From assembly GCF_011745365.1 (NCBI RefSeq), contig NW_024468913.1, forward strand, positions 2,480,001 to 2,544,000: a stretch of 64,000 nt of DNA, in the 5' to 3' direction. A program made the position numbers and the translations under genes. Below are positions 33,056 to 45,013 of this stretch, one piece after another (the first letter of the stretch is position 1; the number at the start of each line of letters is the position of its first letter). The notes under the pieces are model-generated. The model was given only the letters and a program-made list of their open reading frames with translations. It made no database searches and was not told the origin of the DNA. The DNA comes from Cryphonectria parasitica EP155 (Eukaryota > Ascomycota > Sordariomycetes > Diaporthales > Cryphonectriaceae).

Positions 33056-34671
33056 TTACTGCAGGTAAACCACCAACGCCTCGCTCGCCGCCACAGTAAA
33101 TGTCGCCTGCCCACCCGACACGCTCGTCGTCTCATACGTCTCGGTGCCCCCCACCACACACGTCCCGTTGGCATAATACTGCTCGCCCCAAGAAGGGTTC
33201 CCGCCCTCATCCTGCCTCGACAGCGCATTCGCAGCCGTCAGCCTCTTGGCCTTGACGCTGGACGCGCTCAGGCCCGTGAGCACAAAGGACGTGCTGCCCC
33301 GCGTGCCCGAGCCGTCAAAGTAGTCCGAGTTGTACAGCAGCACGCGGAGGGGCGCGCCCGAGGCGTCAAAGGTGACATAGCCAGCGTAGTCGGTGCTCCC
33401 GCTGTCGAGGGCGGTCAGGTGCGAGCCCCCGGCGAGAAAAGCGGTGGCGGCGGTGGCGCCGTAGTAAGGGGCGCCCATGTCGTAGCGGCCCCAGAAGCAG
33501 TAGTAGCAGTTGCCGATGGTGCCCTGGTGGAAGTAGGTGCGGGTGATGTTGAGGTAGGTGGCGCGGACGGTGTAGTCGAGGGTCCAGAGGGCGGCCCCAA
33601 AGGTCGGCGAGACGGTCGCCGCGCCGCCCCCAGAGACGGAGTTGGTCTCGCCCAGGACGTAGGGCTTCCCCACGCTCACGGCGGCTGCTATGTCGGCGGG
33701 GAACTGGTTCAGGTTGCTGACGATGTCCGAGTGGCTCATGAGGCTCTCGACTGTGCCGCCGGGGTAGTTGTGGTGGGCGTAGGTGGCGACGTACTGCTTT
33801 ACTGTTGTGTTCTCCGTCGCGATGAGCTCGGCTGCACCCCATGTGGGCGGCGCCGAGTTCGAGTTGCCCGCCTGGATGATGTCGGTTCTGCCGATGGCGC
33901 TGCCTACCTCGATATCCCAGTTGTCCTGCGAGGCGGCGTCTGTAGCTGGCGTCCATGTTCCGGACGCGATGGGCTGGTCATCTGAAGCCCAGTCTGAATA
34001 ATCAAGACAACCAATCCTCGTGGTCAGCCTTCCGTTCGTTGGGTGGAAATTGAATTGCTCGACGGAACACTTACACTCAGGTTCGTTTCCCAGCTCGATG
34101 GCCAGCAGATTTCCCATCTCCGAGACCGCAACCTTGGCAGCAGCAATCGTGTTGGTGATGTTGTCCTTGCCACGATCCAGGCCGAGCACCACGCTGCCCT
34201 CATACTTTCCAGCCAGGCTCATGAAGCTGGACCCAAAGGTCAGGCTGTCTGGGGCATCGGTGGCAGCCGCAACGGTGTAGACGACGTAGGCCGACGTGGT
34301 GGGATCATACAACGCCCTGTCCTGTGTCGTCCCGCCAATGCGTATCGGGGGCCATGTCCCAGTCAGAGCCTCCCAGTTGGCGAGGCATTGTGTGGTGGCG
34401 GTGACATTTGTGAAGTAGGAAGGGAAGGTGAAGAACTCGAAGCTAATAGAGAATTAGTTGCCATGAGACAATTGCTACCTCTTACAGTTGTACGCAGCAG
34501 GAGGAGTATCCATCAGGGCTGCACTTACGAGATGCCAACTGGTGCTGGTGCCAACGATGCATATGCATATCCGCTGACGCCTGTCTTGGTAGGCACTGCG
34601 AATGTAACGGCCGACACCAGCTGTGCGCCCGTCGCGAGGGCAGCAATGAGGCTGACGACCATGTGTGTCAT
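33056..34671 (-). CDS. Secreted glycoside hydrolase, GH79-like (beta-glucuronidase family)
   Basis: Three exons (34529-34671, 34075-34442, 33056-33993) give 482 aa. Residues 1-21 form a signal peptide (MTHMVVSLIAALATGAQLVSA). The acid/base glutamate is in ELGNEPE (about E168) and the nucleophile in VLGETNS (about E286), the arrangement of the GH79/clan-A TIM barrel. A beta-rich C-terminal domain follows (VLLYNSDYF onward). GH79 enzymes remove glucuronic acid or related residues from glycans such as arabinogalactan. The second intron (33994-34074) is 81 bp, free of stops and in frame, so an unspliced reading would add 27 residues inside the NEPE loop. Splicing is preferred because it gives NEPEYWASDDQPI and has canonical GTAAGT and CAG ends. 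Confidence 0.83.
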
Positions 34672-37600
34672 CTTTCTCTTCCAGGGCTTCTTTACAACTA
34701 TGTAATGCCCTCACACACAAAACGTCCCTGTATTTTGTCTTCCCGCGGTGCTGGGGCAACGGGAATTTTGTGCTCTTCTTATCCCTACCCAAGGATTAAA
34801 TTATGAGCCATCACGACGAACGAGAACACCCTCGGTGCTTCCAACCCGAGTGTGACCCCAACAAGCGTCGGTAGAAAACACTTGAGACAACCCATGTCGA
34901 GTCTAGTTTTCCCGGGTCTGATGCCTTCATGAACCAAGTCAGTCAGTGCACCACAATAGTTTGGTCGGGGTCGAAAACCTTGGCTGCCATCCCGTTGGCG
35001 CGCCAGAGCCACTGTACAGTATTAGGCTCAATTTCCCCTCCTCCCCCCCGTCTTTTGGAGGCGTCTGGTGGAACCCGTGATCATTAATTGAAGCGCGTGG
35101 CCTTTGATTGGCGCCCCTTTGTGTCATTCATGCCTTTTCTCCCTTACCCATGGCTTCCGAAGCGGGCCGAGCAGGTCACGAACTGCCGTATTTGTCGACC
35201 AAGATTGGTAGGACGAGTTTATAAGCCGCCCTGAAGCTTGGTTGCATTTACACACGCTTTTGATAAAGATAATTCTTGTGAACGGGAAACTGAAGAATGG
35301 AGCCTCGGCTCGAGTCTGCGTCCTGCTCTGTTTTCTGCTGTGCAAAAAGCTCTCTCGCATAACTTTAATCTCTCACAAAGCTGTCATCGCCAAATTGGCA
35401 CACAAACACACAGACACACAAACAGAAGTGCAATTTGCTAATTAATGGGCAGGTAGAGCGGATGATTGACTTCCGCCTCCTCCCAAATTCGCAATGGTCG
35501 TGCACACTAGTAGAGCGCCACCTTTTGTGTTTATTGATCCTTCAGCTTCTTGTGTGCTGGGCCATCGGCCAGAACAGCCCGACACATACTCTGAAATATC
35601 GACCGACCAGTTTCCTGTCCAAGCGGCCCACCTGGGGTGAACTTGAATATGACTTCTCTCGGAGGTTTTGGTGTTTTGCCCCCGGTCGTGTCGTGAAGCC
35701 GGGGCAACAGCACTGAACCTTGCGGGGTTTTTGTGTCGTTCTTTCCATTTTTTTTCTTTTCTTTTTCTTTTCAACATTCTCTTCTTCCTACATTTCAAAG
35801 AAGAATGTTACTTCCAATTCCAAAGGCTTCATTCGAAAAGGAGCTGACTGGTCGCCATCAGAGCAGTCTGCACGACCATGAATCCCCCTACTTGGCTGAG
35901 CCCTCCAGTGCTGCTAATATTGAACTACAGCCGTTTTCTCATTATTCTGTCAAAGAAAACGTCAACAAACAACTCCTGTCCCAGAGAGCTAGAGCTGGAT
36001 TTGACGGCAGGAGACCACCGACTCCATACAAGAACACGCCTTCATGAACGGTCTTCATGAACGGTCCTCATCTTTGAGACAATTTCTCGAGAGTGTGATA
36101 CCCATCTGTTGGCGCGGCTCGACCAAGAAGACATCGGTACCCCAGATGAGGCACTGCTGAAATGCAATGCATGCATGTTGAAACGACTTGATCCGCATAG
36201 ACACCAGTGGGATCCAGGAAAGATATCTGATGCTTTCCGTATCATGTTTCAGCGCCTTTCTTGTCGGTGTCCCGCCAAGGGAGCGCAAAGCTCTTCCCCA
36301 GGACGACCATGCCTGATGAATTTCTGAGTCCTCGGAGGTAAGCAACAGACATCCTGCCTCATCACCTTAAGGATCTCATCTTGAAGGCTAAGAGTCAAAC
36401 AGAAGAGGCGAAGGCGCTCGCAAGTATGAAAGCAACGATGATTTCCTCCCAAGGTTTATGCCGCTGGGTATTTGAAGCACCTCCGTCGACAAACTCGTCA
36501 AGGACAGCGGGGCATCATCACCGCAGGCAATGTCCATTGTTGCAAAGCGCTGGGTCCAAGTCCTGGCTCTCGGGCTGAGGGACGGTCTGAAATCAAGTCT
36601 CGAAACCGAACAGGGTCAGTCATGCTTTCTCGTCAATGCCACAACAAATGTGAACAACCACAAGGAGAGGCAAGAACTCTTCTACACATGATCGCCACAA
36701 AGGTCGTTGGCCTGTGAAGGCCACCAAAATAGTCAAGGAATGTCGAGTCAGTATTGATGTGGAACTAAGGGAAGGCGGTGTGCGGCGTCCATGATCATAC
36801 CTCTCAAAACCTCGGACATAAGACCAGGACAAGATATGATAGTCCGGAAGGCTTGTTGAAGTTCCCTGGTGGTGTTATGCCTCGTCATCCATCACGCTTT
36901 GCGACAAGAAAAGTCTGAAGGGAGTGTTTGAGAAACTACACCGACTCCTCCAGAAGCCGTTTGAGGGCCACGACGTCAGGCGGAGGACTCGGAATCTTTG
37001 GGAGGGGTTGGAGGCTTCAGCCCTCGACCGCTCATTGCCAGTCCTCCCCGAAGAACATCCGCTCGGCGCGGGCCGAAGTGCCAACTTGGGTTGGTCTGTT
37101 CTGGGCTGAGGGACGAGCCACGACGAAAAATGACACTGAAAAAGGGGGTGGGATTTGTTTTCCCCCTCAAGGAACCGACGGACAAATTTTTAAAAATAGA
37201 AAAACCCGTCTGCCGTTTGGTTGGGGCGGGCCAGTGGCCCTCCTCCTTCTTGTCGGCGGCGGCGGTGTCAAGTTCCGGCAGCAGAAGGGGGAAAGGAAGG
37301 GATACCCTCTGTCCAGTGCTGAGGATGCGCCAACCTGCATCGGCCGTGCTAGGAGAATTTCCTCGATCGAGCTTGTCTCCGAGACAGCGGTGGGCGGGAT
37401 CTGAGGGAATTCTTCAAGGGGATCTGATTATGCCGCGTCGACTGATCGGCATGGGATATGTTATACTTTGACGAGAATTGGAAAAAACCTTGGGAGGAAT
37501 GAATTCTTTTTGGGCAAATATTCTGCCCATCCCCAGCGTGTTGCTGTCTGTGTCCGTGCATGTGCACAAAGGACGCCATCTGCAAGAGACAGACGCATCG

Positions 37601-38525
37601 GGCTCCGCCCCCCTATTTTCTGCCACTCAGTTGAGCCCAGCCTCCGTGTCGGGTCGTGAGTTGTATAATCGGGAAGGCCGACTGTCATTGTATTGTTTTT
37701 TATATATACAATATATATATTGTATAGCGGGGACTGACAGTAAGCATGAGCTTTCAAGGGCTGGGCGACGGTAAAAGTCGGCCGGAGTTCCACTGCAGCA
37801 AACGTCATACAACGATCCAATCTGCAGTTCGGGGGATTTTTAATTCTTAAACACAACTTGACAGGCCAGGGGGCCCGGGATCCGCTGGTGCACCCTCCGA
37901 GGTTTTGATACAAGTTGCATTTTACAGGAAAGAAAATCCATGGGAATGGATGACTCAAAAGTTGATCTGTCAGAATTTGGCGTGTGTCGTTCCCGGGCTA
38001 GTCTTCCTGTTTAAGGCTCTCGGCCGATCGGGGAGCAGGTCTTCGAAAACAAACCCCCAATGCACAGCCGGTGCCCGACGCATCCGTGGCACCAAGGCGT
38101 CCACCGCTGGCGGACAAGAGTCCGGTCCGGCCGGAATGGTTGCTGTTTCAGTCTGATTTTGCGCCCGGTGGACCGACTAAAAAAATATAACAAAGCTGCC
38201 TCGGCTTGTGGTCCACTTGGGGGCCCCCAGAAAAACCCGCCCACCGTCCTCCGCGTTGGGCCCAGTAGGCAGGAGAGCATTGATACTGATTGCGCCATGA
38301 AACGCCGTGACGATATGGGACATGATTGACCTAGCTTAGCTGGCGCCGGATTGTACATAGTATAATATACGTCCTGAGTCGTCCGCATGAAAGTCGTGCC
38401 ATGAGTAGTGATCCTCATCTCTCAGACAATCTCTTGTGACGTCGTCCTGCCGCTATTTTGGACAATTCCTCCCCTCCCCCCCAAAATACACATAACAGAC
38501 AGGCTGAACAGAGGAAGAAACAGCC
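34672..38525. other. Long gene-poor region
   Basis: Almost 4 kb without a supported gene. Frames of 60-160 codons are scattered on both strands and none shows family motifs. A palindrome at 37705 and a small direct repeat (CTTCATGAACGGT, about 36043-36066) are the only structures noted. The distal end is the promoter of the MDR gene. Confidence 0.45.
37705..37726. repeat. Perfect 22-bp AT-rich palindrome
   Basis: TATACAATATA is followed at once by its reverse complement with no spacer. It can form a cruciform, or a hairpin in RNA. Confidence 0.9.
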
Positions 38526-40020
38526 ATGGCCAAAGACACAAGCCTAACGTACGTCTTCGCCAAGAGGCCGACGGGCCAGATCGTGCCGGGGGAGACCTTC
38601 CGCGCAGAGACCACGCCTGCACCGACTGAGGCAGATCTGCAGGAGGGCGATGTCTTGCTCGAGACGCACTACATCAGCCTCGACCCTTCGATGAGGGTGT
38701 GGCTGAAAGGTAAGTCAACCGCGGTGTGTGGGACGCTGGGTCTAACTGGGCACACTGCTGACCCTCGACAACCACTAGACAAGGCTAGCTACCTGCCACC
38801 GCTGCAGATTGGCGAGACCATGCGCAGCGTCGGCGCTGGCGTCGTCCTGGCGTCCAAGAACCCAATGTTCAAGGCCGGCGATTGGGCGACGGGGTTCACC
38901 GGCTGGCGGGAGATCGCGAAGCTTGGCCCGCGGGAACTCATGCCTGTAGCACGGCTGCCAGGCGTAGAGATGCCCGACCTGCTCGGCGCCATTGGGCCGA
39001 CGGGCCTGACGGCGTACCTGGGCCTGGAGAAGATCGGTCTGCCCCAGGCCGGCGAGCTGGTGGTTGTGTCCGGAGCGGCGGGCGCGACGGGCTCGATTGT
39101 TGGACAGATCTGCAAGCTCAAGGGCTGCCGCGTGGTCGGCATCGCCGGCAGCAAGGACAAGTGTGCCTGGCTGAAGGAGCTCGGCTTCGATGCGGCGCTG
39201 AACTACAAGGACTCGGATTTCCGTGAGCAGTTCATCGAGGCAACCAAGGTAGGAAGATCTCGACTTCTTTTCTGCTGAGTCCTGAGTGTGTGTGTGTGTG
39301 TGGCTGGCGCAGCGCTGACTGGATTCGCAGGATAAAATCGACATGTACTGGGACAATGGTGGGTTGTAGCACACAGATCTCATGGGAATGGCTGATGAGG
39401 CTGACTTGATTTGCAGTTGGTGGTGAAATACTTGATCTCGCCTTGGGACAGGCCAAGCTTCGCGGCCGTATCGTGGCGTGTGGATGTGAGTAACGAGGAG
39501 CAACCGGAGGAGCTGTGAGGTTACTAACACGTTGACAAAAGCTATCAGCACTTACAACGACGAGGGAGACACGGCAAAGCAGACCTTCAGCGTGAGACCG
39601 CCTCCTTGGACAGGAACGTGTGCATGAGCCAGAACGCTGACTAGCGACTCCAGAACCTTGGGATGATTACGTCGTTCCGGCTGCGGTAAGATATACAAGT
39701 CCTGGTTCAGTGTTCGGTTCATTTGGGCTGACAGTGAACAACAGCATGGAGGGTTTCATCGTCATAGATTATGCAGCAGAGTGGCCAGCAGCGGCCAAGC
39801 AGCTGGCTGTGTGGGTGTCAGAAGGAAAGCTCAAGTCCAAGAACACCATTGTCAAGGGAGGCCTGCAGCAGGCAGAGCATGCTTTGGTTGATCTCTTCAA
39901 GGGTGTCAACACAGGTAAGGAATTTCCATGTTTCCCTTCCCTGATTGTTTCTTCAGTGTATCGAAGACTGACATGATCCTAGGCAAACTCGTGGTCGAGG
40001 TCAAGGAGCTGAAGGCGTAG
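38526..40020 (+). CDS. Zinc-independent MDR oxidoreductase (NADP-dependent, LTB4DH/CurA-like)
   Basis: Eight exons (38526-38709, 38779-39248, 39331-39358, 39417-39485, 39542-39591, 39654-39685, 39745-39914, 39983-40020) join in phase to 346 aa. The substrate domain has ETHYISLDPSMRVWL, diagnostic of the zinc-free medium-chain reductases. The cofactor site is VVSGAAGATGSIVGQICK, followed by GCRVVGIAGS. The end is KLVVEVKELKA. These enzymes use NADPH to reduce the C=C bond of alpha,beta-unsaturated aldehydes and ketones in the cytosol. Three short exons (28, 50 and 32 nt) encode the stretch DNVGGEILDLALG and nearby loops. The 5' part of the gene is GC-rich and well conserved in feel; no partner pathway gene is adjacent. 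Confidence 0.9.
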
Positions 40021-40861
40021 GGGAAAATTCCGACCTTGCGCAGCAGCAAGCCGCGCAAAACGTGTCATGTTATGTCCTCTGGCACGAGCAATAAGGCTCG
40101 GAACAAGCTCAGGACTTGAACCGTAGGATAGGGGATATTCTGATGGCGTCAAAGGAGGAGGCCTGAAACATCCGAATTGATAGGTCGTTGGAGGCTTTTC
40201 GTGCGTGATGAATGCGCCAGATAGACAGTCATATACACGCAGACGTGGTGGGCCAATCGTGTATAGACAGTGAAATGAACTTGTCAATGACAGAACAAGC
40301 ACGTTTGATTGATTGTGGTGAACTATTGTCGATCGATGCTGCGATTGGGTGTCGGCCGGTGGGAAACCCTACAGTAAATTGGTGGTGGCTGCGTACCGTA
40401 GGTATCCAGTTATGTACAGACCCCACTTCAGATAGACCCTCCTTGACAGAGACCCCTCTTCCCCGTTCCCACGCAGGGGAGGGGGGGGGGGCCAGTCGCA
40501 ACTACTCTCGCGTCGCATGAATCTTAATTTTCCGACGACGCGCCGCGTCTTGCCCAGCACATACGTGACGGCCAGCCAATTTGCGAGCACTGCATGTGAT
40601 GATTGCCAGCCGATCACGCCAGGCAGAGATTCGCGGCTTGCATTCATGCGACCCGAAGATGACTCTGAGTTGATCCTCAACCTGTTGTTGGCCTGACCAA
40701 ATTCTTGAATACTGTCTTTGCACAATTGTCGCTCGCTTGCCTCTATATTCACAGCTTGCTTGGATCGAAGACATTGGCCACGCAGTCGAAGTCAGAGCTC
40801 GTGGTTTCGCAAAACTCATGACAACAGGACGCAACAGCAAATAAACAGAAATACGTTCAAG
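40021..40861. other. Intergenic spacer with a poly-G tract
   Basis: No gene is seen. A run of 11 G lies at 40481-40491. Confidence 0.5.
40481..40491. repeat. Poly-G homopolymer (11)
   Basis: Another same-strand G run, in intergenic DNA. Confidence 0.9.
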
Positions 40862-41778
40862 ATGTCACGACTTGTACTGGGAAGACATATGCTGCCCAGA
40901 TGTGGAAGCAGGTGGATGATGGCCGGCCCCGCCATGGCTCCTATGGGAACTCCCACTGCTGGTCCTTTCTACCAGTTCGTACGAGAGGTCTCTACTACAC
41001 GACCGAAAAAGGCACAGGCCACGAAGGAAGCTACGAAAGAGAAGAGCGTGCCGCTGTCCAAGGCAAAGGTTCCTGCAGCCACGAAGACGAGGAAAGCGTC
41101 TGTCAAGGCGACTGAGCAGGACGTGGAGGCGACAAAGACGGTCAAGAAGGTGCGCGCAGCGAAGGCAAAACCAACCACCAGCACTGTCACGGAAGTGAAG
41201 ACACCAGTAAAGGGGAAGAAGACGGTGGCGGCCAAGGGCACTGCAGGGGGTGCAGCCAAAGCCACTATGGCCGCTGCCGCTCCAGAGCCGACAGTCAAGA
41301 AGAACGCAGAACCAGTGGCTTCAACGCCTCCACCACAGCAACGAGACAATGCGTCCAGCTCGATACGCTTCACTGCGCCACAGCAGAGCTCATCGTCGAG
41401 TGCATCAACAGCTGCAGCAGCACCTGCCTCTAATCCGACATCCTCGCCGACTCCGACACCCAGCCCAGTTCCTCCTCGCTCGCCAGGCAACTTGAAGCCC
41501 AAAGTGGACACCAACAGCCCTGAATACAAGCAAGCTGCGCGGAAATGGACGGCCACAATGATAGCGTTGCCTATCTTGTTGGTCACGTCCTACTTCCTCT
41601 TTGAAAGATGTGAGTGTCACTTTCGCCCTGGCGCACGCTACGCTTTGAGTTATGTAGACCAATTGCTGACTCGGCCTTTTCTCCAGTGGCCCTGGGCAAG
41701 CACTCCAGCCTCGAAGAGATTCGAGAACAAATTCGAGCCAAGACTTCGCGCGAAACGAAGACGAACGACGCATCATAA
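40862..41778 (+). CDS. Putative mitochondrial single-span membrane protein
   Basis: Two exons (40862-41609, 41687-41778) join in phase to 279 aa. The first 45 residues are rich in Arg, Met and Gly and lack acids (MSRLVLGRHMLPRCGSRWMM), consistent with a mitochondrial targeting sequence. Residues about 50-220 are low complexity: Lys/Ala/Thr-rich, then Ser/Pro-rich, likely disordered. A single membrane span follows (WTATMIALPILLVTSYFLFER), then a short charged tail (LEEIREQIRAK) from the second exon. Topology suggests anchoring in the inner membrane with the Ala/Lys region on one side. I do not recognise the family by name. The span plus tail is the part most likely to be conserved. Confidence 0.7.
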
Positions 41779-42663
41779 GTGGACGAAGTTACGAAATATC
41801 AGACTGAACTTTTGCAATCTACACTCAAACCACAATGACCTACCGTGCTTTTACTGGGACAGCGAGGTGTTTGCGGCTTTCGTACTGCCTTGGAGGCTGG
41901 AATAACCCAATAAACATACCCAATGAGCGTGTAGACCCCAGCGGCCCGTGGAATGTATCACTCGGTGACGCAATCTACCCGATCGTCACCCCCCGGGGAG
42001 AGGGCTCAGCCAGCAAACATACCTGCATGGCCCAAAAAGTAGACGATAGCGACCACACATCGGGGCTCGCCTTGACTCAAGCTGACATGTTTGCCCAGTC
42101 AAGCCGACTCTATCATCACAACAGCCACCATTCAAATGGGCACGCAGCGTCGACCACTTGGCCATTGGTGGCCCGCACATACTCATCTAGGTTCGTTTCT
42201 TGTTGGTATAACCTCATAGTATCCTCAACGACATATCCACTGAATTTGATGACTCATTTTGTCTTTAGGAATGCACCCCTCATGACAAAACTCCGTCCTG
42301 CGTTCGCGCCGGCTTATTACCACACATTGCCCGTAGTGTAAGGTCGGCACCGACTCGGCCAAAACTTCAGCCCCCTGTACCATAGTACACTTGAGGTCCA
42401 TAAAAGGAAGGCAAGCAGGGGGTTGGCGCCGGATAATCGGCACGCTGTCGGCGAACGTCATTTTGCAGACCGCAACAAGAGAAAGAAAGACCAACGGAGT
42501 TTTACAACTGGATAGTGATTGGTCAAAGTTTTCCTCTGCAGGGCGAATATTTAATGCTGGCCTGCTTGTGGCCTTCTTCCCCCGCCTCTGCTGGCGCGAT
42601 CGGTCCTCCTCTTTTCTGCAAAAGGTTGCCTTCTCGTCTTGTTCGACATACGAACTAATAACC
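41779..42663. other. Intergenic spacer, promoter of the QDR-type gene
   Basis: No gene is supported. A frame continues upstream of the QDR start codon, but without motifs, so it is taken as leader. Confidence 0.45.
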
Positions 42664-44385
42664 ATGGAGAAGACGGATACAGAACAGGGGCAGGCCGCCG
42701 AAACGCAGAGTGTCCGGGGACAGGAATCTGGCGAGAGATCGAGCGAAGAGGTCCCGACCAACGCTGATGACCTCGCTGCTGAAGTAATGGAAGATAGAGG
42801 GATGCCCGACGACGAAAGCGACGACAACAACGGAATGGCGGTTGCTGGGAGCCCGGGTCACAAAGTCCCTTCAGAAAAGGCTGGAGAGTTGGGCCGGCCG
42901 GCGACGAACGAGGAGGCTGTCTACTCTGTCATCCCGAAGGCGCAAAAGGTCCAGATCATTATGCTGGTGGCCTTCTCAGGCGTACTTTCGCCCCTCACCG
43001 GCTCTATCTACTTACCTGCCCTCAACCAAATTGCTGAGGACCTAAAAGTCAAGACATCACTTGTCAATCTCAGTATCACCACGTACCAGATTGTGCAGGG
43101 AATCGCACCGTCGTTCATCGGCACGCTTTCCGACGTCAAGGGCCGCCGCCCTGCGTATGTGGTCACCTTCTCCATATATCTCGTTGCCAACCTCGCCCTC
43201 GCCCTACAGAATAGCTATCCTGCACTCATGGTACTGCGCTGCTTGCAGTCTGCAGGCAGCTCGGCCACCATAGCCCTGGGCGCAGCAACAGTGTCAGATC
43301 TGGTCACGAGAGCGGAGAGGGGTTCATGGCTCGGATACACTACCCTAGGGATCTCGCTTGGCCCTGCGCTCGGCCCGGTCATTGGCGGGCTGCTAAACGA
43401 ATATTTGGACTGGCACTCGATCTTTTGGTTCCTACTCATCTTCAGTGCCATCGTCACAATCCTAATGATTGTTATCCTCCCGGAGACAGGTCGGGCTGTC
43501 GTAGGCAACAATACTATACAGCCGCCGAAGTGGAACCTTAGCGTGTTGCAGTGGTGGCGGCTCAGGCACGGCAAGCCACTCAATGGTGGCCAGGTCTACG
43601 CAGAGGACAGGTCTACGATCATGAAGCCGAGGAAAAGACCGAGTCCGCTGTCGTCACTGCTGATCCTCACCGAGCGAGAGGGTGGCATCACTCTGGGATT
43701 CGGCGCCGTCTTCTTTGCCGGTTACTTTATGGTGCTGACGACATTGTCTGAGCAACTGACTGCCCGCTTCGGGTTCTCATCGGCCATCACCGGTCTCTGT
43801 TATCTCCCCCTCGGCACAGGATCCCTGCTGTCTCGATTCCTGGCAGGTCGACTATTTGATTACAATTTTCGACGGCACGCACGGCGCCTCGGCCTCTCAC
43901 TCGATCTGTCACGCCAGCAAAAGATCGAAATCTTCCCAATCGAAAAGATCAGGCTCGAGGTTTGCATACCGTTAGTCTACATCTCCTGTGGCACCGTGAT
44001 GGCCTATGCCTGGACCATGGAGTCGAAATCCAGCCTCGCCGGGATCGAGGTGTCTCTTTTCTTTCTAGGTCTGTTCTTCAGCGGGGCGCAGCAGGGCTTC
44101 AACACCTTGGTCGTGGATACGCACGCAGATATCCCAGCTACGGCCACGGCGGCCAACAACCTATTCCGGTGCCTGTTGAGTGCAGGGGCTGTGGCCGTGG
44201 CTCCTTTTATGATTGAGAAGATAGGCATCGGTTTCACTGGTGTCTTTATCAGCGGTGTCTGGTTCTGCTTCAGCCCACTGCTCTGGCTGGTCCTGCTCAG
44301 GGGGAAGAAGTGGAGAGAGGAGAAAAGGGCGAGGCAGGAGAAGAAGGACGCAGAAAGAGAAAAGGCAGCAAAACAAACAGTATAA
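42664..44385 (+). CDS. MFS drug:H+ antiporter, QDR-type
   Basis: Single exon, 573 aa from the ATG at 42664. An acidic, polar N-terminus of about 90 residues precedes twelve membrane spans. Motifs include SGVLSPLTGSIYLPALNQI (family-specific first span), GTLSDVKGRRPAYV (MFS loop 2-3 signature), LGISLGPALGPVIGG (antiporter motif C) and ILPETGR. The C-terminal tail is strongly charged (Lys/Glu-rich). Yeast Qdr relatives export quinidine and other drugs and also polyamines and amino acids, at the plasma membrane. The in-frame region upstream of 42664 has no transporter features. Confidence 0.93.
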   Translation: MEKTDTEQGQAAETQSVRGQESGERSSEEVPTNADDLAAEVMEDRGMPDDESDDNNGMAVAGSPGHKVPSEKAGELGRPATNEEAVYSVIPKAQKVQIIMLVAFSGVLSPLTGSIYLPALNQIAEDLKVKTSLVNLSITTYQIVQGIAPSFIGTLSDVKGRRPAYVVTFSIYLVANLALALQNSYPALMVLRCLQSAGSSATIALGAATVSDLVTRAERGSWLGYTTLGISLGPALGPVIGGLLNEYLDWHSIFWFLLIFSAIVTILMIVILPETGRAVVGNNTIQPPKWNLSVLQWWRLRHGKPLNGGQVYAEDRSTIMKPRKRPSPLSSLLILTEREGGITLGFGAVFFAGYFMVLTTLSEQLTARFGFSSAITGLCYLPLGTGSLLSRFLAGRLFDYNFRRHARRLGLSLDLSRQQKIEIFPIEKIRLEVCIPLVYISCGTVMAYAWTMESKSSLAGIEVSLFFLGLFFSGAQQGFNTLVVDTHADIPATATAANNLFRCLLSAGAVAVAPFMIEKIGIGFTGVFISGVWFCFSPLLWLVLLRGKKWREEKRARQEKKDAEREKAAKQTV

Positions 44386-45013
44386 ATTTTTTTTTATATG
44401 ATAGACTAGACCGTGACAACAGCACTGTTGCTGTGGTTAGCATCCATACTTCAAGAGAGGATTTCATTTTTTCATATCAGATTAGGCCTAGATGTCCTGT
44501 TCTACCAAATCGACAATTGGAGATAGAATCACTACCTCTCGCTAAAAAGAATGGACTCATTGCTGTTGGCAGTGACGTTGATGAGAAGGAAAAGTCTTCC
44601 TAGTCAGGCTAGCCTCAGCATAATTTCTTTGTATGCACTATAAACTCTGGTGTGTTGCACTTGTACACGATCCCTAAAGGAGCAGACTGACTGCTAATCA
44701 AAGTAAAGTTATGGCAGAACTGGTGTAGTAAGTCTAAGTCTTGCTCTAAAACAATGTCCTTTGTCAGGCTACCATGCCAATAGTGCCAACATTGAATTTC
44801 ACATGCACTGACGCCTTGCTTGGAAAGTTCACAGTAGCTGGAGCTTACTTCTTCTTAAGCAGAGGAACCCCCGCCTTTAAACCTCCAACCGGTCAAGTTC
44901 CTTTTCTTCCAATACAAACTTCGAGAGGTGTGCATAATCTCGTGCCTTTGTCTTTTGCTGACAACACAGCCCTGTTAATCCTTTCACCGACGCTTCCAGA
45001 AAGTTAATAGAAG
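44386..45013. other. Intergenic spacer, no gene seen
   Basis: Short frames only. It is the 3' flank of the QDR-type gene and upstream region of the trefoil-like gene. Confidence 0.45.

Noticed and set aside
33419..33985. 188-codon + strand frame over the GH79-like gene
   Set aside because: Antisense shadow, Val/Gly/Asp-rich with no motif.
31116..34671. Secondary-metabolite cluster around the Zn2Cys6 gene
   Set aside because: No synthase, tailoring set or cluster transporter lies next to it; the neighbours are a kinase and a glycoside hydrolase.
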